Below, piece after piece: positions 16,175-23,303 of a stretch of DNA of 64,000 nt (its first letter is position 1; every line of letters begins with the position of its first letter). This stretch comes from Microbacterium yannicii PS01 (GTDB taxonomy: Bacteria; Actinomycetota; Actinomycetes; Actinomycetales; Microbacteriaceae), in contig NZ_CAJF01000011.1 of assembly GCF_000304335.1 (NCBI RefSeq), positions 56,685 through 120,684 of the forward strand. The letters are read 5' to 3'. The notes below the pieces were generated by a model, which saw nothing but the letters and a program-made list of their open reading frames with translations, ran no database searches and had not been told where the DNA came from. A program made the position numbers and the translations under genes.

Positions 16175-16746
16175 CACGGTCGCCTTCCTTCGGCGGCATC
16201 CGCCACGATCTTCGCGACGCGTGCCGCGCGCGTCTCTGGCCGCCGCGCCATGTCCACGGTGGCGATGCCGAGCTTGCGCGTCGACGGCGGAAAGGCGTCC
16301 CAGGCGGCTCGCGCTGCGGGGACGCCGTCGAGGGCGGCCGCAAGGTCGTCGGGCTCGCGCATCGCCTCGGCGTTGTCGAGCACCGCCCAGGCGCCGTTCG
16401 CCTTGGCCACCTCGACGGCGCGGTAGCCGGCATCGGTCATCAGCCCTGCCGCCTCCAGCTCGATGAGCCTCGCCTTGTTCGTCGCCGCCCAGCCGCTGGA
16501 AGGTCGGCGCGGGGCGAACCACAGCCCCCCGCGGTGCTCGTCGAACGAGCGGACCGGGCCGTCGATCCATCCGAAGCACAACGCGTGGCGGATCGCGTCC
16601 TCGTAACCGACCAGGGGCAGGTCGGAGCCCGGCCGTGGACGCACCAGCCACGCGCCCTTCGAGGTGCGATGGTTCTGCTCGAGCCACGTGCGCCAGGTCG
16701 CGGCATCCGCCGCTTCCACTCTCTCGCCGTCGTCGAGCGCTCCCAT
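16174..16746 (-). CDS. YdeI/OmpD-associated family protein
   Basis: A 190-residue cytosolic protein of the YdeI (bacteriocin-protection-like) family. It begins with ATWRTWLEQNHRTSKGAWLV and contains the conserved core YEDAIRHALCFGWIDGPVRS and FAPRRPSSGWAATNKAR. The C-terminal part matches the helical LDGVPAARAAWDAFPPSTRK region. In other bacteria family members affect bacteriocin or peptide sensitivity; the biochemical role is unknown. The ATG at 16746 fits the family start; a GTG ten codons upstream is possible. Coupled to the small membrane ORF downstream. Confidence 0.88.
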   Translation of the reverse strand: MGALDDGERVEAADAATWRTWLEQNHRTSKGAWLVRPRPGSDLPLVGYEDAIRHALCFGWIDGPVRSFDEHRGGLWFAPRRPSSGWAATNKARLIELEAAGLMTDAGYRAVEVAKANGAWAVLDNAEAMREPDDLAAALDGVPAARAAWDAFPPSTRKLGIATVDMARRPETRAARVAKIVADAAEGRRP

Positions 16747-16811
16747 GACCGCGACCCTACCGGGAGCCGGCGACACTGCTCATGAGCGCCGCGACCGGCG
16801 CGCAGGGAGCG

Positions 16812-17621
16812 TCACAGCAGCTCGGCGTCCTCGGACTCGACGGGCTCGGCGTCGAGCAGCGTGGCGACCGAGTCGAGCACCTCGTCGGGGCGGAACGGGT
16901 ACCGCTGGATCGCCGCCGGATCGCTGATGCCGGTGAGCACCAGCACGGTGTGCAGGCCCGCCTCGATCCCCGCGACCACGTCGGTGTCCATGCGGTCGCC
17001 GATCATGCCGGTGTTCTCGGAGTGCGCACCGAGCCGGTTCATCGCGGAGCGGAACATCATCGGGTTCGGCTTGCCGACCACGTACGGCTCCATGCCGGTC
17101 GCCTTCGTGATGAGCGCCGAGATTGCGCCCGTCGCCGGAAGCACGCCCTCGGTCGAGGGGCCGGTCGCATCGGGGTTCGTGGCGATGAAGCGAGCGCCGG
17201 AGCCGATGAACCGGATGGCCTTGGTGATCGCCTCGAACGAGTAGTTGCGGGTCTCGCCGACGACGACGTAGTCGGGGTTCGTCTCGGTCATGATGAAGCC
17301 GGCCTCGTGCAGCGCGGTCGTCAGCCCGGCCTCGCCGATCACGAACGCCGTACCGCCGGGCATCTGCGACTTCAGGAAGTCCGCCGTCGCCAGCGCGGAG
17401 GTCCAGATCGACTCCTCCGGCACGAGCAGCCCCGACGCCCGCAGGCGAGCCGAGAGATCTCGGGGCGTGAAGATCGAGTTGTTCGTCAGCACCAGGAAGG
17501 GGACGCCCTGATCGCGCCACTGCTGGAGGAGCGCGGATGCCCCGGGGATCGGTGTGTTCTCATGCACCAGCACCCCGTCCATGTCGGTCAGCCAGCATTC
17601 GATGTCGGCACGGGTGCGCAT
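16812..17621 (-). CDS. HAD-IIA family phosphatase (NagD-like)
   Basis: Cytosolic HAD hydrolase of 269 residues. The nucleophile motif is LTDMDGVLVHENTPIPGA, the Ser/Thr motif is FLVLTNNS, the Lys is in YVVGKPNPMMF, and the acidic motif is MIGDRMDTDVVAGIEAG. A C2-type cap of NagD kind lies between. Relatives dephosphorylate nucleotides or sugar phosphates. ATG start at 17621. It diverges from the SDR gene over about 60 bases and is not clearly linked to neighbours. Confidence 0.92.
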   Translation of the reverse strand: MRTRADIECWLTDMDGVLVHENTPIPGASALLQQWRDQGVPFLVLTNNSIFTPRDLSARLRASGLLVPEESIWTSALATADFLKSQMPGGTAFVIGEAGLTTALHEAGFIMTETNPDYVVVGETRNYSFEAITKAIRFIGSGARFIATNPDATGPSTEGVLPATGAISALITKATGMEPYVVGKPNPMMFRSAMNRLGAHSENTGMIGDRMDTDVVAGIEAGLHTVLVLTGISDPAAIQRYPFRPDEVLDSVATLLDAEPVESEDAELL

Positions 17622-17680
17622 GCGTCCAGGTTATGCCGTCGCGGCGGAGCAGAGCGTCGCGCAGGCGTAGGGTCGTAGCC

Positions 17681-18637
17681 GTGACGTGGGACCCCCGGAG
17701 CCTTCCCGACCTGTCCGGCAGGACGTACCTGGTGACGGGCTCCAACGCCGGGCTCGGCTACTTCGCGTCGGAGCAGCTGGTGCGCGCGGGGGCGACGGTG
17801 TTCATGTCGGCCCGTCACCCGAACCGGCTGTCGGCGGCGCGCGCCGCCATCCGCCGGCGAGTGCCGGATGCCGCGCCGGACGCGACCGAGCCGCTCATCC
17901 TCGACACCTCGAACCTCGGTTCGGTCCGGTCTGCTGCGGCGAGCGTGCGCGGCCGCGGGGGCTTGGACGGTGTGCTGCTGAACGCCGGGATCGTGCACCC
18001 GCCGAAGGAGCGCGAGACCACCATCGACGGACACGAGGTGGTCTTCGCCACCAACGCGCTCGGGCACTACGCCCTGGGCGGCGAGCTGCTTCCCGCCCTC
18101 GCGGCGGCCTCGGGGCGCATGGTGTGGGTCGGCAGCGTCTCGACCGCGCTGACGCCCTACGACCCGATCGATCCGCAGCTGGCCGAGGGATATTCGTCGT
18201 GGCGCGCGTATGTGCAGTCCAAGGTCGCGACGACCGCTCTGGGATTCGAGGCCGATCGTCGCCTTCGCGCCGCAGGTGTGCCCGTGGCCAGCATCGTCGC
18301 CCACCCTGGCTACTCGACGCGCGGACGAACGGCCGGGATCACCGGAGTGAACGAGCCGTCGCGGGTGAAGAGGTTCGCCGACAACCTGCAGGCCGCCATC
18401 GCCCAGTCCAAGGAGCACGGAGCCTGGCCGCTCGTGCGCGCCCTCGTCGACCCCGACGCCCTGGGCGGCGAGTTCTGGGGTCCGCGGACCGGCACCCGCG
18501 GCGAGCCGCGTCGCCGCACCGCACCGCGGATCACGCGCGACGAGGCGATCGCCGCGCGCCTGTGGGAGGTCGCGCGGACGGCGACCGGCGTGCGCTGGCC
18601 GTTCGAGAAGGCCGCCGCCGTGACGCGCGGCGCCTGA
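17681..18637 (+). CDS. Short-chain dehydrogenase/reductase
   Basis: Rossmann-fold NAD(P)-dependent oxidoreductase of 318 residues. The cofactor motif is TYLVTGSNAGLGYFASEQLV, the NAG motif is in VLLNAGIVHP, and the catalytic Tyr/Lys are in YVQSK. The length and pattern resemble retinol-dehydrogenase/protochlorophyllide-reductase-like SDRs common in actinobacteria. Substrate unknown. The GTG at 17681 (VTWDPRSLPDLSG) is the family start; the open frame upstream overlaps the HAD gene on the other strand and is not used. Confidence 0.88.
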   Translation: MTWDPRSLPDLSGRTYLVTGSNAGLGYFASEQLVRAGATVFMSARHPNRLSAARAAIRRRVPDAAPDATEPLILDTSNLGSVRSAAASVRGRGGLDGVLLNAGIVHPPKERETTIDGHEVVFATNALGHYALGGELLPALAAASGRMVWVGSVSTALTPYDPIDPQLAEGYSSWRAYVQSKVATTALGFEADRRLRAAGVPVASIVAHPGYSTRGRTAGITGVNEPSRVKRFADNLQAAIAQSKEHGAWPLVRALVDPDALGGEFWGPRTGTRGEPRRRTAPRITRDEAIAARLWEVARTATGVRWPFEKAAAVTRGA

Positions 18638-18919
18638 GCGCCCGCGACGAGGTCCGAGGGGCAGCTGATGCGGGATCGGGTCGAAGGAACCTGCAGAAGC
18701 TGCCCCCCGAACGGTCGGTGGGACCGGGTCCGGTGCCCACGTGCGACATCCGTCGTCGGTACGTGGGAGCGGTCGGTCGGGTAGGCGACTGCGCTTCCTC
18801 CGCTCGTCCCCGACGAGCGTCGAATGTGTAGCCCTCCCCAGAGAGCTTCCCCACGGGGATTGTCCGCCCCCGAGAGGTCGGAGTCAAGAGACCTCCGAGC
18901 CGCGGCGCGCGCGCCGGGC
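18638..18919. other. Intergenic region with two hairpins
   Basis: No gene seen. GGGGCAGCT (18658-18666) pairs with AGCTGCCCC (18698-18706), and CCCACGT (18736-18742) pairs with ACGTGGG (18761-18767). They lie between the converging SDR and mntR genes, so they may serve as terminators or be degenerate palindromic repeats. Confidence 0.45.
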
Positions 18920-19573
18920 TCAGGCGCTGAGCCAGATGGTGCCGGCGGCCGCCGGAGGAAGCGACGCCTCGAAGGCGCCGGCGTCGTCGGCCGCCGCGAT
19001 CCGCAGCGTCGAGGCATCCAGCACCGTCACCGTGGCGCCGACCGCGACGCCGGCCTCCTCGACCGCGCGGAGCAGATCCGGGTCGCGGTCGCTCACGCGC
19101 AGCACGCGTCCGATGTGGCCGGCGGGCGCCGCGCCGAGGAGCACGAACGGCTCGCGGTCGACGTGGCCCGCGGCATCCGGAATCGCGTCGCCATGCGGAT
19201 CGTGCCGCGGTCGTCCGAGACGCTCGTCGATGCCCTCGAGCAGACGGTCGCTGACGGCGTGCTCGAGGATCTCGGCCTCGTCGTGCACCTCGTCCCACGC
19301 GTAGCCGAACTCGCGCACGAGCCACGTCTCGATCAGGCGGTGCCGGCGGATGATCGCGGCGGCGCGGCGCTCGCCGGCCTCGCTGAGCGAGATCGGACCG
19401 TAGGGCCGGTGCGTGACGAGGCCCTGCGCGGCGAGCTTCTGCACCATCTCGGTCACGCTCGACGGGGCGAGCCCGAGCTCGCCCGCCAGCTGCGACGGCG
19501 TGATGCGATCGTTCTGCCACTCGGTGTGGTGGTAGATCGTCTTGAGGTAGTCGTCGATCGCGGGGGAGGGCAC
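18920..19573 (-). CDS. mntR: DtxR/MntR-family metal-dependent repressor
   Basis: A 217-residue metalloregulator. Residues 5-65 are the winged helix (AIDDYLKTIYHHTEWQND, then SQLAGELGLAPSSVTEMVQK), residues 70-140 the dimerisation and metal-binding domain (RHRLIETWLVREFGYAWDEV, HDEAEILEHAVSDRLLE), and the tail an FeoA/SH3-like domain. It likely binds Mn(II) and represses mntH, which lies 20 bases upstream in the same operon. The GTG at 19573 starts the conserved N-terminus. Matching operator palindromes are at 20995-21010 and 21023-21038. Confidence 0.9.
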   Translation of the reverse strand: MPSPAIDDYLKTIYHHTEWQNDRITPSQLAGELGLAPSSVTEMVQKLAAQGLVTHRPYGPISLSEAGERRAAAIIRRHRLIETWLVREFGYAWDEVHDEAEILEHAVSDRLLEGIDERLGRPRHDPHGDAIPDAAGHVDREPFVLLGAAPAGHIGRVLRVSDRDPDLLRAVEEAGVAVGATVTVLDASTLRIAAADDAGAFEASLPPAAAGTIWLSA

Positions 19574-19593
19574 GCTCCAGGGTACCGGCGGGC

Positions 19594-21003
19594 TCAGGCG
19601 CCGGTGAGGACGAGCCAGAGCAGGATCGCGTTGAGCGCGATGAGGAAGACGGATGCCGCGATCCCGGCGATCGTCGTCCACACCCGGTTGCGATAGCCGC
19701 CCAGCACCTCGGCCTTCGCGGTGAGGGCGACCAGCGGGATCAGCGCGAACGGGATGCCGAACGACAGCACCACCTGGCTGAGGACCAGTGCGACGGTCGG
19801 GTCGAAGCCGATGGCGAGGATCACCAGTGCGGGGATCAGCGTGACCAGCCGCCGGGCGAGCAGCGGCACCTTGACGTGCAGCAGGCCGTGCATGATCTCG
19901 GCGCCGGCGTAGGCGCCGACCGAGGTGCTGGCCAGCCCGCTCGCCAGCAGGCCGACGGCGAACAGCGTCGCCACGAGCGGGCCGAGTCCGCTCGACAGTG
20001 CCGCGTACGCGCCCTCGAGCGAGTCGGTGCCGGGGACGCCGGCGAGGTTGGCCGCCGCCAGCAGCAGGATGCACAGGTTCACCGTGCCCGCGATCAGCAT
20101 CGCGATCGTGACGTCCCACTTGGTCGCGCGCAGGAGGCGACGGGTCGGGATGCCGCGCAGCTCGTCCAGCGGGATGTCGACGCGAGCGCCGGGTCCCGCG
20201 TCCGTCGACGCGCCCGCCTCACCCCGGTCCCCGGCTTCACCCCGGTCGCCCGCCTCACCCCGGTCCCTGGCTTCACCCCGGTCGCTGAGCTTGTCGAAGC
20301 GCGGCGCGAACCGGTCCCGTGCGAGAGCGCTGTGGGCGTAGATCGCGTGGGGCATGATCGTCGCCCCGAGAATGGAGGCGGCCAGCAGCACGGAGTCGGT
20401 CCCCTCGAACCGCGGCACCAGCCCGCCGATCACGCCGGCGGGGTCGGGCGGGGCGATGAACACCCCGAACGAGAAGCCGATGGCGATGATGGCGAGCAGG
20501 CCGATCACGACGAACTCGAAGGGGCGCGGGCCACGCCGCGACTGGATCAGCAGCAGAGCGATCGACACCGTGCCGGTGATGACACCGCCCCACAGCAGCG
20601 GCACGTCGAACAGCAGATACAGGGCCACGGCGCCGCCGATCACCTCGGCGATGTCGGTCGCCATCGCGACGAGCTCGGCCTGGAGCCAGTACGCGCGGCG
20701 GCCCCACCGGTTGCGGATCCGCAGCCCCAGCGTCTCGGGAAGGCTCCGGCCCGTGACGACCCCGAGCTTGGCCGACAGGTATTGGATCAGCCACGCCATC
20801 ACGTTGCCGATGACGACGACCCACACCAGGAGGTAGCCGTAGCGCGCGCCGGCGGTCATGTTGCTCGCCACGTTGCCGGGGTCGAGGTACGCCACGCCCG
20901 CGACAAGAGCAGGGCCGATCAGCCACGCGACCCGCGGCACGGTTCCGGGTCGTCGCCCGGGCACGGCCGCCGGGCGGGTGACGTCGTCGGCAGTTTTCGG
21001 CAT
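19594..21003 (-). CDS. mntH: NRAMP divalent metal (Mn2+/Fe2+) transporter
   Basis: Proton-coupled manganese importer of 469 residues with about eleven helices. The DPGN metal-binding motif is in VAYLDPGNVASNMTAGARYG, and the second half-site MPH is in GATIMPHAIYAHSAL. The loop after the MPH helix carries an unusual insert: a REP-derived FDKLSDRG followed by four copies of a DRGEAG hexapeptide. Both motifs are intact, so transport is likely preserved. The start ATG at 21003 lies inside a TTTCGG-CATG-CCGAAA operator. Operon with mntR. Confidence 0.95.
   Translation of the reverse strand: MPKTADDVTRPAAVPGRRPGTVPRVAWLIGPALVAGVAYLDPGNVASNMTAGARYGYLLVWVVVIGNVMAWLIQYLSAKLGVVTGRSLPETLGLRIRNRWGRRAYWLQAELVAMATDIAEVIGGAVALYLLFDVPLLWGGVITGTVSIALLLIQSRRGPRPFEFVVIGLLAIIAIGFSFGVFIAPPDPAGVIGGLVPRFEGTDSVLLAASILGATIMPHAIYAHSALARDRFAPRFDKLSDRGEARDRGEAGDRGEAGDRGEAGASTDAGPGARVDIPLDELRGIPTRRLLRATKWDVTIAMLIAGTVNLCILLLAAANLAGVPGTDSLEGAYAALSSGLGPLVATLFAVGLLASGLASTSVGAYAGAEIMHGLLHVKVPLLARRLVTLIPALVILAIGFDPTVALVLSQVVLSFGIPFALIPLVALTAKAEVLGGYRNRVWTTIAGIAASVFLIALNAILLWLVLTGA
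20219..20300. repeat. 18-bp tandem repeat fused to a REP copy inside mntH
   Basis: TCACCCCGGTC recurs with an exact 18-bp period from 20219, 20237, 20255 and 20273, and runs directly into GTCGCTGAGCTTGTCGAAG (20281-20299), a REP-type unit. In mntH this gives the DRGEAG repeats plus FDKLSDRG in a cytosolic or external loop. Its 6-residue period keeps the reading frame. Confidence 0.85.
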
Positions 21004-21010
21004 GCCGAAA
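20995..21010. promoter_or_regulatory. Candidate MntR operator covering the mntH start codon
   Basis: TTTCGG-CATG-CCGAAA is a perfect palindrome whose central CATG contains the mntH start codon. The half-site is identical to that of the palindrome 28 bp upstream. Binding here would block translation initiation sequences and transcription elongation. Assignment to MntR is inference from the linked gene. Confidence 0.7.
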
Positions 21011-21022
21011 CCGTACAGGACA

Positions 21023-21038
21023 TTTCGGCCTACCGAAA
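21023..21038. promoter_or_regulatory. Candidate MntR operator, upstream copy
   Basis: TTTCGG-CCTA-CCGAAA, extended to 18 bp by one further A/T pair on each side (21022-21039). It shares both half-sites with the palindrome at 20995-21010, centre-to-centre distance 28 bp, which is a spacing typical of paired DtxR-family sites on one or adjacent helix faces. Confidence 0.7.
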
Positions 21039-21044
21039 TATCCT

Positions 21045-21140
21045 CGGCGGTTCACAATTCAGTCCCCGAACGCCCGAAGTCCGCGACACGCCGGGCCGGT
21101 GCGACTGCGGCTTTCAGCGAGACTGAATTGCGAACCGCCG
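21045..21140. repeat. Long inverted repeat between mntH and the TrmH gene
   Basis: CGGCGGTTCACAATTCAGTC (21045-21064) pairs with the 20 bases at 21121-21140 with one mismatch, separated by 56 bases. A weaker inner pair (AGTCCGC about 21079, GCGACT about 21101) has nearly the same centre. The right arm ends 20 bases before the TrmH start, so it may hold part of its promoter or leader. Confidence 0.65.
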
Positions 21141-21159
21141 TGCCGGATAGCCTGAGCCG

Positions 21160-21795
21160 GTGACCGCCTCCGAGCACCCGACCGAGCCGACGCTGCCGGT
21201 CGGCGTGGGTCCGTGGCCGGGAGGGCCCGATGCATGGCCCGACAACCCTCGCTACGACCCCGATCTGCTGGCCGAGGGCGATGCGCGCAACGTCATCGAC
21301 CGCTACCGCTATTGGACGATGGAGGCCATCGTCGCCGACCTCGACACCCGCCGCCACCGCTTCCACGTGGCGATCGAGAACTGGCAGCACGACATGAACA
21401 TCGGCTCGATCGTGCGCAGCGCCAACGCCTTCCTCGCCGCCGAGGTGCACATCATCGGCCGCCGCCGCTGGAACCGCCGTGGCGCGATGGTCACCGACCG
21501 CTACCAGCACGTCCGCCACCACGAGGACGTCGCCTCCTTCAAGACGTGGGCGGATGCCGCGGCCCTGCCGATCATCGCGATCGACAACGTCCCCGGCTCG
21601 GTGCCCCTGCAGCGCGCCGATCTGCCCGAGGGGTGCGTGCTGCTGTTCGGTCAGGAGGGGCCGGGGCTCTCGCCCGAGGCGGTCGCCGCGGCATCCGGCG
21701 TCGTCGAGATCACCCAGTACGGCTCGACCCGCTCGATCAACGCCAGCGCCGCGGGCGCCGTCGTCATGTACGAGTGGTGCCGCCGCTGGGCGTGA
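21160..21795 (+). CDS. TrmH/SpoU-family RNA 2'-O-methyltransferase
   Basis: AdoMet-dependent RNA ribose methyltransferase of SPOUT knot fold, 211 residues. The three SpoU motifs are present: IENWQHDMNIGSIVRSANAF (motif 1), CVLLFGQEGPGLSPEAV (motif 2) and ITQYGSTRSINASAAGAVVM (motif 3, knot and AdoMet site). The target, tRNA or rRNA, cannot be told. The GTG at 21160 is the only good start. It is alone on its strand and converges on the MATE gene. Confidence 0.93.
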   Translation: MTASEHPTEPTLPVGVGPWPGGPDAWPDNPRYDPDLLAEGDARNVIDRYRYWTMEAIVADLDTRRHRFHVAIENWQHDMNIGSIVRSANAFLAAEVHIIGRRRWNRRGAMVTDRYQHVRHHEDVASFKTWADAAALPIIAIDNVPGSVPLQRADLPEGCVLLFGQEGPGLSPEAVAAASGVVEITQYGSTRSINASAAGAVVMYEWCRRWA

Positions 21796-21808
21796 GCCCG
21801 CCCGGGTC

Positions 21809-23134
21809 TCAGACCTCGACGGTCATCCACGCGGCGCCGCGGACGCGGAGTCCGAGCGTGACCAGGCGCGCCAGCATATAGACGCCGAAGAACGCGACCG
21901 CGAGCCATGTCAGGCCCGCAGCGCCGGCCGGATGCAGCACGGCGACGAGCACGAGCACCGGAAGGAACGGCACCAGGTTCAGCACGCCGACGACGGCGAG
22001 GTACTTCGCGTCGCCCGCCCCGATGAGCACACCGTCGAGCACGAACACGATGCCGCACACCGGCTGTGCGACGGCGAGGACGATGAGCGCCGGCTGCACG
22101 AGGGCGGCGATCTCGGCATCGCCGGTGAAGAGCAGTCCGATCAAGCCCGACAGAGCGCCGATCACAACGCCCACGATGACGCCGAACCATGCGCCCCACG
22201 CCACCGTGCGGCCGAGCACGCGGCGCACCACATGCGTGTCGCGGGCGCCGAGCCCCTTGCCGACGAGCGCCTGCGCCGCGATCGCGAGCGCGTCGAGCGC
22301 GAACGCCGCCGTCGAGAAGATCGTGAACGCGACCTGCCAGCCGGCGAGCTCGTCGGTGCCGAGGCCCGTCGCGACCGCGACTGTCGCGAGCAGCGCCACG
22401 CGCAGCGACACCGTGCGGACGAAGAGCCAGCCTCCGGAGCGCGCCGACCCGCGCACGCCCTCGCGCTGAGGGCGGACGGATGCCTCGTGCCGCCGCGCGA
22501 GCCGAGCCACCACGACGACGTACGCGGCCACCATGCCCCACTGCGCGACCACGGTGCCCACCGCCGACCCTGCGATCCCCCAGCCGAGGCCGTAGATGAA
22601 GGCCCAGTTGAGAAGCGCGTTGGCTGCGAATCCGAGGCCGGCGATCCACAGCGGCGTCACGGTGTTCTGGAGTCCTCGCAGGAGTCCCGTCGCGGCGAAG
22701 ACGACGAGCATCGCGGGCAGTCCCCACATCGAGATGCCGAGGTAGGTCTCGGCCTGTGCGGCGACGGCGGGCGAGGCGCCGAACAGACCCACCAGCAGCG
22801 GCGTCGCGAAGTATCCGGAGAGAGCGAGCACGGTGCCGATGCCCAGCGCCAGCCACATGCCGTCGATGCCGACCGAGACGGCCCGCGACGGATCACCGGC
22901 GCCGAAGCGCCGGGCGACCGCCGGCGTCGTCGAGTACGCGAGGAACACCATCAGGCCGACGATCGTCTGCAGCACCGCCGACGCGATGCCGAGGCCGGCG
23001 AGCGGCTCGATGCCGAGGTGTCCGACGAGGGCGGAGTCGACGATGAGGAAGAGCGGCTCGGCGACGAGGGCGCCCAGGGCCGGGACGGCGAGCCGCAGAA
23101 TGTCACGGTTCAGCGTGTCTGGCGGGCTCGTCAC
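21809..23134 (-). CDS. MATE-family (DinF-like) efflux protein
   Basis: Inner-membrane cation/drug antiporter of 441 residues and about twelve helices. NRDILRLAVPALGALVAEPL and the following DSALVGHLG segment are the family N-terminus, repeated in weaker form in the second half. DinF-like members export cationic drugs, metabolites or oxidised compounds. GTG start at 23134, with GGAGG immediately before it. Substrate unknown. It diverges from the M13 peptidase gene across a gap with an inverted repeat. Confidence 0.92.
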   Translation of the reverse strand: MTSPPDTLNRDILRLAVPALGALVAEPLFLIVDSALVGHLGIEPLAGLGIASAVLQTIVGLMVFLAYSTTPAVARRFGAGDPSRAVSVGIDGMWLALGIGTVLALSGYFATPLLVGLFGASPAVAAQAETYLGISMWGLPAMLVVFAATGLLRGLQNTVTPLWIAGLGFAANALLNWAFIYGLGWGIAGSAVGTVVAQWGMVAAYVVVVARLARRHEASVRPQREGVRGSARSGGWLFVRTVSLRVALLATVAVATGLGTDELAGWQVAFTIFSTAAFALDALAIAAQALVGKGLGARDTHVVRRVLGRTVAWGAWFGVIVGVVIGALSGLIGLLFTGDAEIAALVQPALIVLAVAQPVCGIVFVLDGVLIGAGDAKYLAVVGVLNLVPFLPVLVLVAVLHPAGAAGLTWLAVAFFGVYMLARLVTLGLRVRGAAWMTVEV

Positions 23135-23161
23135 CCTCCGAGCCTACGAGCCGGCGCACCC

Positions 23162-23255
23162 TCGGATCCGCAGGTGCGGAGATGCCGGGAGGCACGCCGG
23201 GTCGCGGCATCCGGAATCGGCGCGTCGGCCGAGACGTCCGCTCCTGCGGATCCGA
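23162..23255. repeat. 13-bp inverted repeat in the MATE/M13 divergent gap
   Basis: TCGGATCCGCAGG (23162-23174) pairs perfectly with CCTGCGGATCCGA (23243-23255), 68 bases apart, and GATGCCG/CGGCATC (23181-23187, 23205-23211) lie inside. The TCCGCAG core is also the core of the element at 788-918, so both may belong to one intergenic repeat family. Confidence 0.6.
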
Positions 23256-23303
23256 TTTCCGGTTGCGGGAGAGGGACCCAGCGCGGACGCCTATCCTGGA
23301 CGC

